Below, one piece after another: positions 1 through 6,292 of a stretch of 9,915 bases of DNA. Position 1 is the first letter of the stretch, and each line of letters opens with the position of its first letter. The position numbers were made by a program, and so were the translations under genes. The notes below the pieces were generated by a model, which was not told the origin of the DNA, searched no databases, and saw only the letters and a list, made by a program, of their open reading frames with translations. This DNA is from Acidobacteria bacterium UBA6911 (lineage in GTDB: Bacteria; Acidobacteriota; UBA6911): the NCBI GenBank assembly GCA_002451015.1, contig DKBB01000412.1, forward strand, positions 1-9,915. The letters run 5' to 3'.

Positions 1-827
1 CCTTTTATATCGAAGATTTCAACATCGCCGCCATCCATGCGCAATGAAGGGCGCACGTACTCGTCGACGACTCTTTCCACCTTCTTGGCGAATTGGTAGG
101 GGGAAAATTCCGCGTCCTCTTTCACTTCCCTGGGAGAGATCTGAACCAGTTCGGGATGCTCCGCCGCCGCTGTTTCCCCGGCCCATACCTGATCCAGAAG
201 ATCCTGAAGGCCGCCCGGCACATGGTGACAGGAGGAACAGCCGCCACCCGCCTTAATCGCATTTGTTATCTGGGGAATCGAGTGAAGGTTCAACTCCCGT
301 ATTTTCCTCTTCAGATAGGGTTCGGTTATTGAAAAACATTTGCAGACAATCCGCCCCTCTTCAGTCTCCTGGTCGTGCAGGTCAATGCCGAGGCTTTTAA
401 GGTCTACCCCTCGTCTCTGCGCCCAGTTGAAGACGGCCGCTTCGAGCGCTTCCGCCCCCATGACAGAGCAATGAATTTTCTGTTCCGGCAGTCCCTGGAG
501 ATAGTCGACGATATCGCTGTTCTGGATCTTTAAAGCGTTAATGGGCGTATATTCACCCTTTTCGATAATCCCGCAGAGCGCTTCGGAAGATGCAATCGCG
601 GAAGTGCAGCCGAATGTCAGATACTTGGCCTCCGTAATAATATCCTGCGTTGGATCGGTCGAATGGCGCTTCACCCGGAAGGTAAACCGCATGGCATCGC
701 CACAGGCAATGGATCCATGTTCGCCGACCCCGTCCGGATTCTCGATCTCACCCAGGTGTGTGCCCGGTTTTCCCTGAACCGCATCCATGAACAGTTGTTT
801 CGTTTTTTCGCTGTATTCCCAACTCAT
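1..827 (-). CDS. nifU: Modular NifU-type Fe-S cluster assembly scaffold (C-terminus cut by window edge)
   Basis: This is a scaffold on which cysteine desulfurase (NifS) sulfur and iron are assembled into Fe-S clusters for transfer to apoproteins in the cytoplasm. I translated 275 codons from 827 to the window edge. Residues 1-130 form an IscU-like domain with its three cysteines: C42 (in ACGD, keeping the IscU-type Asp), C74 (FGCTS) and C120 (HCSVMGAEAL). Residues about 158-212 form a BFD-like [2Fe-2S] domain with C162 and C164 (VCKCF) and C197 and C200 (GGCSSC). From about 244 the C-terminal NifU/Nfu domain begins (RPSLRMDGGDVEIFDI); its CxxC would lie outside the window. Azotobacter-type NifU is a little over 300 residues, so only about 30-40 are missing. 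The ATG at 827 has GGGAG 8 nt upstream. The three-domain order separates it from plain IscU. Whether it serves nitrogenase or general Fe-S assembly cannot be told here. Confidence 0.95.
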   Translation of the reverse strand, partial: MSWEYSEKTKQLFMDAVQGKPGTHLGEIENPDGVGEHGSIACGDAMRFTFRVKRHSTDPTQDIITEAKYLTFGCTSAIASSEALCGIIEKGEYTPINALKIQNSDIVDYLQGLPEQKIHCSVMGAEALEAAVFNWAQRRGVDLKSLGIDLHDQETEEGRIVCKCFSITEPYLKRKIRELNLHSIPQITNAIKAGGGCSSCHHVPGGLQDLLDQVWAGETAAAEHPELVQISPREVKEDAEFSPYQFAKKVERVVDEYVRPSLRMDGGDVEIFDIK

Positions 828-909
828 CTCAAACTCCCAAGTCTAATGGCATTCCCATTCGCATTGCTTAACATTGTTTCTTACGCACTGATGTAACCTA
901 TGCCGGTAA

Positions 910-928
910 TTAGAATATGCTTAGAATA
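910..928. repeat. Direct repeat TTAGAATA-N3-TTAGAATA upstream of nifU
   Basis: Two identical 8-mers TTAGAATA start at 910 and 921, 11 bp apart, or one helical turn. They lie 83-101 bp upstream of the nifU start. Tandem half-sites with 11 bp phasing are the geometry bound by OmpR/PhoB-type response regulators. The region is AT-rich, so chance is possible. No regulator gene is nearby. Confidence 0.4.
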
Positions 929-989
929 AATACAGGCCGGATGTAAGAACCGGTAGATTTCCGACATCCTTAATATAACGCCTGGAAGC

Positions 990-1050
990 AGCGGGCGCAA
1001 ATTATAGAATCCATTAAATTAAGATTTAATCTGGCCTGAATCCGCCCGCT
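990..1050 (-). terminator. Nested inverted repeat at the 3' end of the GPH transporter gene (possible terminator)
   Basis: A perfect 8-bp GC-rich inverted repeat (AGCGGGCG at 990-997, CGCCCGCT at 1043-1050) brackets a second hairpin, ATTAAAT-TAAG-ATTTAAT (1013-1030). The outer arm overlaps the transporter stop codon. No T-tract follows on the minus strand, so it is not a textbook intrinsic terminator. It could act in RNA 3'-end protection or be a protein site between the transporter and nifU. Confidence 0.3.
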
Positions 1051-2419
1051 ACCCTACGGAACCAACGGTATTTCTCGTGACAATTTCATCCTGCATCCGG
1101 AGAACATGGGAGTCTTCTATCTTGTATCCGAAATAAAAGACCGCCGCTGCAAGGATACACCCCGCCGCCGGTGTAAATATCATAATGGAACGGATGCCTT
1201 CGATAACACCGGGAGACGGGATGGTATTGGCCTCGAATCCTATCGCTATCAGACCCAGCGCAACGACTCCACTACGGATGAGAATAGCCACCTTTATGGC
1301 AAAACTCTGCAATGCCATTGTAAAGGCGCGAATGTTCACACCTGTCTTCCATTCCCCGTATACGACGGTATCCGAAAACAGTGCAGTGCTCATGGATCCG
1401 GCTATCATACCCAGCATGGAAGCTACGCAGAATATAACCGTGAAGCTCCACACCTCATCGCTCCCAAATATCGAGAATCCGAATCCTGCAGCGGTCAGCA
1501 CAAGCGAAATCCAGTAGGCATGCCGCTTCCCTATTCTGACTCCGATCCAGGATGCAACCATCGTTCCGGATAACCGTGCGATGCTGATTGCCAGAATAAA
1601 ATAGGAAAGAAAGGCATATTCATTAAGAACATACTTGAAGTAATAATGCGCAAATGCAGTTATTACAAGGAGATATGTACTTCTGAAAATTTCAGCCAGG
1701 ATCAGCAACAGCAGCGGCGGATTTTTCAGCGAAAGTTGAAGCATGCTCCAAACCGAGGTTCCCGCATTATTGCGAGTTGCATCGGTCTCGTCGTAGGGAT
1801 CCATACCGGAAGTTTTCCAGTAAATATACCAGTACCCCAGAACCATCAATATGTTGTACACACCGACTGTAAGTGTTATGCCGAAAACATCGTCCGTACG
1901 CCCACCGAAGAAAAGCATCATGGGAACAGCTGTCGCTGAAAAGATCAATCCGGCTGTGGATATGCCCTGAGCGCGGCTTGTAGAGAGGATAGTCCTTTCG
2001 TTGGTCAAGGGGCTGAGCCGGCCTATCAGGGCCCCTCCGGCGGTTACGACCACATTCCATAGGAGATGGCTGGAAACGAACCCGAAAACGATTATTATCG
2101 CCGCGACAGCATCGTTTCCGATTTTCGTGAACTGCAATAAAAAAAGCACCGCAACGACAGGAGGGCCGACCAGAAACCATGAACGGTATTTCCCGCCCAA
2201 TTTCAGGGTGACCTTTTGAAGCACGACACCTGCAACGAGGGCGAATACAATATCAACCGCACTTGTAATTCCGAGAATCTGGCCAGCCAAAACGAGGGAA
2301 AACTGTGCATAATCCGTCAGGAATGCCGCGAAAAAATACACTTCCATATTGACCATCAGGACAAAACCCAGGTCGGCAATCCCATAGGTATAAAGGAGTG
2401 ATTTCTGTAAATTCCTCAA
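1049..2419 (-). CDS. GPH/MelB-type (MFS_2) sugar or glycoside symporter
   Basis: A polytopic inner-membrane transporter of the glycoside-pentoside-hexuronide:cation symporter family, which usually takes up di- or oligosaccharides, glycosides or uronides with Na+ or H+. About 12 hydrophobic segments are spread over about 456 residues, the family's usual length. The loop after helix 2 reads KLGGKYRSWFLVGPP, matching the family's W-G-K/R-x-R-P-W-L signature. Helix 2 (SAVDIVFALVAG) keeps one Asp where MelB has the pair D55/D59. The frame stays open to a TTG at 2461, but that codon lies just upstream of the start site predicted from the TATAAT at 2464-2469. I therefore prefer the TTG at 2419 (then RNLQKSLLYTYG), which has GGGGGA 11 nt upstream. 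The start is uncertain because both candidates are TTG. No glycosidase or sulfatase gene lies beside it, so the substrate is unknown. Confidence 0.85.
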   Translation of the reverse strand: MRNLQKSLLYTYGIADLGFVLMVNMEVYFFAAFLTDYAQFSLVLAGQILGITSAVDIVFALVAGVVLQKVTLKLGGKYRSWFLVGPPVVAVLFLLQFTKIGNDAVAAIIIVFGFVSSHLLWNVVVTAGGALIGRLSPLTNERTILSTSRAQGISTAGLIFSATAVPMMLFFGGRTDDVFGITLTVGVYNILMVLGYWYIYWKTSGMDPYDETDATRNNAGTSVWSMLQLSLKNPPLLLLILAEIFRSTYLLVITAFAHYYFKYVLNEYAFLSYFILAISIARLSGTMVASWIGVRIGKRHAYWISLVLTAAGFGFSIFGSDEVWSFTVIFCVASMLGMIAGSMSTALFSDTVVYGEWKTGVNIRAFTMALQSFAIKVAILIRSGVVALGLIAIGFEANTIPSPGVIEGIRSIMIFTPAAGCILAAAVFYFGYKIEDSHVLRMQDEIVTRNTVGSVG

Positions 2420-2450
2420 TCTTAAACATGTCCCCCGGGAATGGATACAG

Positions 2451-2462
2451 GTTGCGCGCAAC
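2451..2462. promoter_or_regulatory. 12-bp palindrome GTTGCGCGCAAC, candidate LacI-family operator
   Basis: A perfect palindrome with a central CG, immediately downstream of the -10 box at 2464-2469 and over the predicted start of transcription of the GPH transporter. LacI-family sugar regulators typically bind palindromes with a central CG, and this placement would block initiation. No lacI-like gene is in the window. Confidence 0.45.
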
Positions 2463-2463
2463 G

Positions 2464-2469
2464 ATTATA
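2464..2469 (-). promoter_or_regulatory. -10 box TATAAT for the GPH transporter gene
   Basis: Perfect TATAAT on the minus strand. No good -35 hexamer is found at 16-18 bp, so the promoter may need an activator or be only moderately strong. The implied start near 2457 lies inside the palindrome and excludes the TTG at 2461 as start codon. Confidence 0.45.
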
Positions 2470-2842
2470 AGGCAGGGAAACAGATTGACCGGCACAAAAT
2501 AGTGGAGAAAATACAAGAAAGCCGGGCATTCTGGTCTATTAAGATGGTATTGCCCCTGGCTGAATCAGCAAAGACTTGATCTGACGCCCTGAAGAATAAT
2601 TGGGAAGAAGCTGCGAATGTGAGGGAAAATAGCGAAGTGAAGTCCGTTCTCCCCCACAGAGATCTCCCAATCAGCCCAACAGACATGCCGGAGGCAGGAT
2701 TCTTCCGGAATGGAATCAGGCAAAGGAAATTATATCTGATTGGTTTTGATGCTTTTGAAAATGCTTGCCCCGCGTTGAAAGGCCTACTATCCTGCTCACT
2801 CACGGATTTGCCCTTTTCCCCCGTGCAGAGCGGAAAAATCTT
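2470..2842. other. Intergenic region between divergent transporter and flippase-like genes
   Basis: About 370 bp with no gene I can support. It must hold the plus-strand promoter for the flippase-like gene and any upstream control sites for the transporter, but I found no convincing -35/-10 pair for the plus strand. Open frames on both strands (2465-2803 minus, 2619-2846 plus) have no recognisable domain and no well-placed ribosome site. Confidence 0.6.
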
Positions 2843-3865
2843 ATGAAGCGGACCTGGAATCTAGTTATCAGCCTCTGTCTGACGGCTTTCATTGGCTACA
2901 TACTATACAGAAGCGTACCCGACTGGCGGCAGGCAGGATCGGTCATGGTTTCGGGCAATCCGCTCTGGCTTCTTTCGGGGATTGGATTCATTACACTCCA
3001 CATGCTGTTGCGCGCCATACGCTGGCGACAGCTTCTTATGCCTGTTAAACGAACGATTTCCCTTAAAAACCTCCTTTCCATGACACTCATCAAATACGTG
3101 ATCAACATCATCCCTCCGCGTGTCGGCGAAATTGCAGCATCGATCATGCTGGCGAGGAAGGAGAAGATCCCCGCTTCCACAGTCATCGCGTCGTCCATGT
3201 TCGAACGCATCCTGGACCTGCTGTCCGTACTGGTACTTTTCATCCTTTACCTTATCTTTTACTCGGGCAGGTATGTCCCGGATGCGCAGAGCGGAAAGGA
3301 AATTTTTTACACGATCCGCTCTTCGGCAATCATAGGATTCTGCGCGGTAGTTCTTGCCTTTGTTGTGCTGATCACGATATTGCACAACCATCGCTGGCAC
3401 AATTTCCTACCGGGAATTATCCGAAAGCATGTCCTTGCATTTCTGGACGGTCTTCGCGCCATGCAGAACCGTTCTACGGCGGGCAAAACGCTCGCATTGT
3501 CGCTGCTGATATGGCTGACCATCTGTGCCCAGCTATGGTGCCTGGTTCGAGCCTATATCGACGCATTCCCGATCGCTGGTACATTTCTGATCCTAGCCGT
3601 AACGGTAGTCGGTGTGGCGATACCGACCCCGGGAGGCTTGGGCGGATACCAGTATCTAATGAGCATCGCGCTTATCCAGTTTTTCCGGCCTTTTCTATCG
3701 GAATTCAACGCCGAATCGCAGGCAGCGGGCGTCAGCAACGGGACCTACGTCGTTTCCATGGTTCCCGTTATTCTTGCCGGCCTTATTCTGCTGCATCGCG
3801 AAGGCTTCACATTGTCCAGCGCCGCAAGACTGTCTTCTGCGGAAAAAGAAATAAAACACGTTTAG
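2843..3865 (+). CDS. Lysylphosphatidylglycerol synthase TM-region / flippase-like integral membrane protein
   Basis: A 340-residue polytopic membrane protein of the LPG_synthase_TM (UPF0104, AglD/MprF flippase-domain) family. Members are linked to flipping or transferring lipid-linked substrates across the inner membrane; the substrate here is unknown. Family landmarks are present: RAIRWRQLL (57-65), NIIPPRVGEI (88-97), ERILDLLSVLVLF (121-133) and the glycine-rich PTPGGLGGYQ (261-270) between late helices. It has no C-terminal lysyl-transferase domain, so it is not MprF itself. The start is the ATG at 2843. The frame continues upstream to a TTG at 2765, but the extra 26 residues are polar and unlike the family, whereas MKRTWNLVISLCLTAFIG begins directly with helix 1. 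The ribosome site is weak (CGGA about 8 nt upstream). It is transcribed alone, divergent from the transporter and convergent with the sigma-factor operon. Confidence 0.88.
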   Translation: MKRTWNLVISLCLTAFIGYILYRSVPDWRQAGSVMVSGNPLWLLSGIGFITLHMLLRAIRWRQLLMPVKRTISLKNLLSMTLIKYVINIIPPRVGEIAASIMLARKEKIPASTVIASSMFERILDLLSVLVLFILYLIFYSGRYVPDAQSGKEIFYTIRSSAIIGFCAVVLAFVVLITILHNHRWHNFLPGIIRKHVLAFLDGLRAMQNRSTAGKTLALSLLIWLTICAQLWCLVRAYIDAFPIAGTFLILAVTVVGVAIPTPGGLGGYQYLMSIALIQFFRPFLSEFNAESQAAGVSNGTYVVSMVPVILAGLILLHREGFTLSSAARLSSAEKEIKHV

Positions 3866-4036
3866 CCGAGAATCCTCACAAGGCTTTGCCGCTAAAGAAT
3901 CGGATTTTACAAATCCAATGATATCCGAAATGGTATATATTGCGGGGAATAGACTCGAAGAAATAACTTCCGGTTCTGCTTTTCACTCAATATCTCGACA
4001 TCGAACAAAAGGCTTGTTTCATTTCATAGTATTTAC

Positions 4037-4055
4037 AAACGGTTCATTACCGTTT
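4037..4055. terminator. Hairpin between converging genes, possible bidirectional terminator
   Basis: AAACGGT-TCATT-ACCGTTT forms a 7-bp stem with a 5-nt loop and overlaps the stop codon of the repeat protein. On the plus strand it runs into TTTTCGCGCTTTTT, so it could end the flippase-like transcript. On the minus strand the T-tract is short. A weaker stem, GGATTT-TAC-AAATCC, lies at 3902-3916. Confidence 0.35.
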
Positions 4056-4544
4056 TCGCGCTTTTTCCTGCTGTTGCCGCATGCGGCGTCGTTCTTCAGG
4101 GGAAAGCCGCTGCCATCGGCGGTAATTCTCCTGCAGGCGGGATTTGCGCTCGGGCGTCATCTGCATGTAACGCCTGTAATTCTCCCTCAATTTATCCTGT
4201 TGCTCGGGAGAAAACTCTCTAAACCGCTGGAAATTCTCCTCCAGGCGACGACGCTGTACGGGAGTCAGCTCTTGAAAAAGTTTGTAGTTTTCCATGATCC
4301 GCTCCCTTTCCTGGGAATCCATATCTCTGAGCTGTTGCTGACTGTCACGAATTCTTTCCTGCTGTTCCGGACTCAGGTTTTTGAACTCCCGGTATCGCTT
4401 TCGCAATTCTTCCTTCTGTTCGGGCGTCAGGCGGTTCCATTGCTCTTCGGGAGACGATTCAGTCTGCTGGCCCATTAGAACCCCGGCACTGCAGTTAAAA
4501 AATAAAAGGAGGGCCAAGATTATAGTAATCGTATATTTTTTCAT
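4047..4544 (-). CDS. Exported DUF3106-like protein of seven 18-residue LTPEQ-type helical repeats
   Basis: A 165-residue protein with an N-terminal signal segment (KK then hydrophobic 4-24). A mature charged region follows, made of seven consecutive repeats of exactly 18 residues (38-163). Each begins with a hydrophobic residue plus S/T-P-E-Q/E/R, a helix N-cap, for example RLTPEQKEEL, NLSPEQQERI, ELTPVQRRRL and RLSPEERRRM. The third unit (DMDSQERERI) has lost the proline. The LTxxQ start resembles the signature of periplasmic CpxP/Spy-type chaperones, and the layout fits DUF3106; exact membership is from memory. The protein is probably periplasmic and fully helical. The start ATG at 4544 has GAGGAG 8 nt upstream, inside the end of the preceding gene, with only 2 nt between genes. 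This suggests translational coupling within the sigma operon. There is a Cys at 18 but no proper lipobox. Confidence 0.85.
   Translation of the reverse strand: MKKYTITIILALLLFFNCSAGVLMGQQTESSPEEQWNRLTPEQKEELRKRYREFKNLSPEQQERIRDSQQQLRDMDSQERERIMENYKLFQELTPVQRRRLEENFQRFREFSPEQQDKLRENYRRYMQMTPERKSRLQENYRRWQRLSPEERRRMRQQQEKARKR
4056..4433 (-). repeat. Seven in-frame 54-nt units coding 18-residue repeats
   Basis: Codons 38-163 of the DUF3106-like gene divide into seven 54-nt units with no insertion or deletion. The units have drifted at DNA level, so this is an old duplication series kept in register by selection rather than a recent tandem array. Confidence 0.85.
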
Positions 4545-4546
4545 GG

Positions 4547-4849
4547 TTACTGCTCCTCTTTCTTTTCCGCCGGTTCTTTCTCAGGTTTTTCCTCCTGCAG
4601 GACCGGCACGTCTCTCTCGGACCACTCTGGATCCATCTCGTTCAGAAGATCCAGGAATGCAATGGCATCGAGATTTTTAAGCAAAGCCAGGTTTTCCAGC
4701 ATCTCACGGTCTTCTAACATTTCCCTTTCTTCCTCCGTCAGTGCCGGCGGTGGCTTTTCCTCCTTCAGCTCCTTTTCCTGATAGGCGAAAGAATGAACCG
4801 TTATTAAGGAAAAAATCACCGGTATCAGAAAACAGAACCTCTTTATCAT
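4547..4849 (-). CDS. Small acidic exported protein with ENLALLKNLDAI motif
   Basis: A 100-residue protein I cannot assign to a named family. It has a clear signal peptide (MIKRFCFLIPVIFSLITVHSFA, likely cut after A22), an acidic Glu/Lys/Pro-rich mature part, and a central leucine-rich helical stretch (51-72) containing ENLALLKNLDAIAFLDLLNE. The C-terminus is a Lys/Glu/Pro tail. The central motif closely resembles the extracytoplasmic tail of the anti-sigma factor encoded just upstream, including an identical NLDAI. I chose the ATG at 4849 because the signal peptide begins there and CAGGCAGG lies directly upstream. The frame stays open to 5029, but that extension would bury the signal peptide and overlap the anti-sigma gene. 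It lies 145 bp after the anti-sigma stop and 2 nt before the repeat protein. A role in sensing or tuning the stress response is an inference. Confidence 0.75.
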   Translation of the reverse strand: MIKRFCFLIPVIFSLITVHSFAYQEKELKEEKPPPALTEEEREMLEDREMLENLALLKNLDAIAFLDLLNEMDPEWSERDVPVLQEEKPEKEPAEKKEEQ

Positions 4850-4994
4850 CCTGCCTGGGTAATTACCGTTTTCCAGAACGCCGGAACCAGTCCGGTCCTT
4901 GGCACCTGCAGCCGCATGGATCGAAACCACATTCATCGTTTTACCCATTTTGCACTTTCCGTTTTCGGTCGCAGCAACGTCTTTTTGATTTAAA

Positions 4995-5489
4995 CTACGG
5001 TAGATTTTCAATAGCATCCAGGTTTTCAAAAAACTCCATGTTACTGATCAACGCCATATCTTTCAGCAGCGGCAGGTTCTCCGTTATTTCAAAATCGTAA
5101 AAAACCGCGGCAGAGTCGGGAGTGCGGTATTCGCTCTGCCGGATATACAGTCCTGTTGCGACAACTACGGTTAAAACTGAAGCTGCGGCCAGACGCCAGG
5201 ACCATCGCGGCAGCCATGATTGTTTCCTGCCTGAAACGGGCAACCTATCCGGGGCGGAATTCCGATTCCTGCGTGTTTCCAGTTCCGCGTAAAAACGGGC
5301 GGTAAAATTCTCGGACGGCTCGAGTGATTCATCCAAAACAGGCAGGATCTCCATAAGATCGACAGGATCCAGCCTGGAGGCACACTCTCTACAGGTCGCA
5401 AGGTGCCCGCGGAGCCTTTGTGCGGTGTTTCTGTCCAGGGTGCCGTCTAAAAAGGGCTTCATTAAATCTTGTGTCTGTTGACAGTTCAT
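4995..5489 (-). CDS. Anti-sigma factor with zinc-type (ZAS) N-terminus and one membrane helix
   Basis: A 164-residue membrane-bound partner that should hold the ECF sigma factor inactive in the cytoplasm. The N-terminal domain shows the ZAS arrangement: C3, then H29-x3-C33-x2-C36 (GHLATCRECA). A basic stretch (86-99) precedes one membrane helix at about 100-116 (LAAASVLTVVVATGLYI). The extracytoplasmic tail is short (117-164), acidic and leucine-rich, with ENLPLLKDMALI and a terminal ENLDAIENLP. Its ATG overlaps the sigma stop codon as ATGA, the usual sign of coupled, near-equal synthesis of a sigma/anti-sigma pair. The tail is too short for a large sensor domain, so signal input probably comes through the tail, perhaps via the next exported protein, which shares its motif, or by regulated proteolysis. 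Confidence 0.9.
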   Translation of the reverse strand: MNCQQTQDLMKPFLDGTLDRNTAQRLRGHLATCRECASRLDPVDLMEILPVLDESLEPSENFTARFYAELETRRNRNSAPDRLPVSGRKQSWLPRWSWRLAAASVLTVVVATGLYIRQSEYRTPDSAAVFYDFEITENLPLLKDMALISNMEFFENLDAIENLP

Positions 5490-6139
5490 TTCGGTAAAAG
5501 CTCAGCGGTTAACGGTTTCAGCCTTTCCGCCAGAGCCTCCTTTGCTCTATGAATTAACGATTTTACCGCTTTCTCGGAACTGTTCAGGACATCGGCAACT
5601 TCTGAATAGGACAGTTCCTGATATTTGTTCAATATAAATGCAATGCGCTGCTTTTCCGGTATCTGTTCCAGCGCTTGCTTAATTATCCGCGACAAATCCC
5701 TCCGTTCGATGATCTGATCCGGCCCTGCTGCCGTCCCGAAATCGAGCTTCCTGTCCTCATCATTTTCGCCGTCAAAAGGCGACGTATGCAGGGACCGATG
5801 CGGAACACGGAATTGTGGTTTTCGTATCTCGTTCAGGCATACATTCGTGGCTATTCTGTAAAGCCAGGAGGTAAATTTCGCCTGTATCCTGTATCCGGCG
5901 GCATTCTCATATACCTTTAGGAATATTTCCTGGGCCAGTTCTTCGGCGATTTCCCGATTCCGTACAAAACGATAGGCAAAGTTGACAATGCCCGGCGTAT
6001 GCTTGACGAACAGTGCGTCAAACGCCGCCGTATCTCCATCTTTAAATCGAAGCATCAACTGCGCATCTAGATCATGGACCGCCGCGCCGGTTTCTTCAGC
6101 CATATCGATTACCGAACTCCAGTATCGCACCGCTTCCAT
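5486..6139 (-). CDS. ECF (group IV) RNA polymerase sigma factor, RpoE-like
   Basis: A 217-residue sigma factor with only regions 2 and 4. Region 2 (about 42-107) includes FAYRFVRNREIAEELAQEIF and FTSWLYRIATNVCLNEIRK, the -10 recognition and melting part. A linker of about 45 residues follows. Region 4 (about 159-206) has QIPEKQRIAFILNKYQELSY and the helix-turn-helix EVADVLNSSEKAVKSLIHRA, which reads the -35 element. The ATG at 6139 has GAGG 6 nt upstream. An internal ATG (M13) has no well-spaced site. It is the first gene of a four-gene operon with its anti-sigma factor, and a sigma-E-type promoter upstream suggests it drives its own expression. The class is certain; the exact ECF group is not. 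Confidence 0.95.
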   Translation of the reverse strand: MEAVRYWSSVIDMAEETGAAVHDLDAQLMLRFKDGDTAAFDALFVKHTPGIVNFAYRFVRNREIAEELAQEIFLKVYENAAGYRIQAKFTSWLYRIATNVCLNEIRKPQFRVPHRSLHTSPFDGENDEDRKLDFGTAAGPDQIIERRDLSRIIKQALEQIPEKQRIAFILNKYQELSYSEVADVLNSSEKAVKSLIHRAKEALAERLKPLTAELLPK

Positions 6140-6166
6140 TTCATACCTCGATTCTATCCCATAAAA

Positions 6167-6194
6167 TTAAACACGAAGCCTAAAAAAAAGTTTC
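6167..6194 (-). promoter_or_regulatory. Sigma-E-type promoter GAAACTT-N15-GTTTAA ahead of the sigma gene
   Basis: On the minus strand GAAACTT (6188-6194) and GTTTAA (6167-6172) are exactly 15 bp apart. The classic RpoE consensus is GGAACTT-N15-GTCNAA, so the match is 6 of 7 at -35 and high at -10, with the right spacer. The implied start near 6160 leaves a leader of about 20 nt containing the GAGG ribosome site. This position and spacing fit autoregulation by the ECF factor. Confidence 0.55.
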
Positions 6195-6263
6195 GCGATA
6201 ATCCCAATGGATCTTGATTTCCCTCCATCGTTTCAACAGTATGGGAAAAGATATTCAATGTTC

Positions 6264-6292
6264 CTGACACAAAGTTCGAAGTCTGCTACTTT
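6264..6292 (+). promoter_or_regulatory. Weak sigma-70-like promoter candidate for msrA
   Basis: CTGACA (6264-6269) and TACTTT (6287-6292) are 17 bp apart. The -35 match is good, the -10 match poor. It would give a leader of about 125 nt. The rest of the divergent interval 6195-6426 shows no gene I can support. Confidence 0.25.

Noticed and set aside
1106..1573. 155-codon plus-strand frame inside the transporter
   Set aside because: Antisense to a clear membrane-transporter frame, with polar low-complexity composition and no domain.
2253..2516. Alternative ATG at 2429 (MFKIEEF frame), or a frameshift at the start of the transporter
   Set aside because: This frame is not the hydrophobic transporter frame and would need a frameshift to join it. 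The transporter's first helix is intact in its own frame from the TTG at 2419.
2465..2803. 112-codon minus-strand open frame (GTG start) between transporter and flippase-like gene
   Set aside because: No recognisable domain and an odd composition. It would run across the transporter's upstream region and end at its -10 box.
2619..2846. 75-codon plus-strand frame (GTG start) whose stop overlaps the flippase-like start as ATGA
   Set aside because: The ATGA overlap is attractive, but there is no well-spaced ribosome site, no domain and no regular secondary-structure pattern. I consider it chance.
3918..4478. 186-codon plus-strand leucine-rich frame
   Set aside because: It is the antisense shadow of the 54-nt repeat units of the DUF3106-like gene, which has the signal peptide, ribosome site and operon context.
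6167..6194. Bacillus-type ECF promoter reading (AAAC then CGT) of the same upstream DNA
   Set aside because: The distance between AAC and CGT is 14 nt, about 2 short of the usual 16. The RpoE-type reading with a 15-bp spacer fits better.
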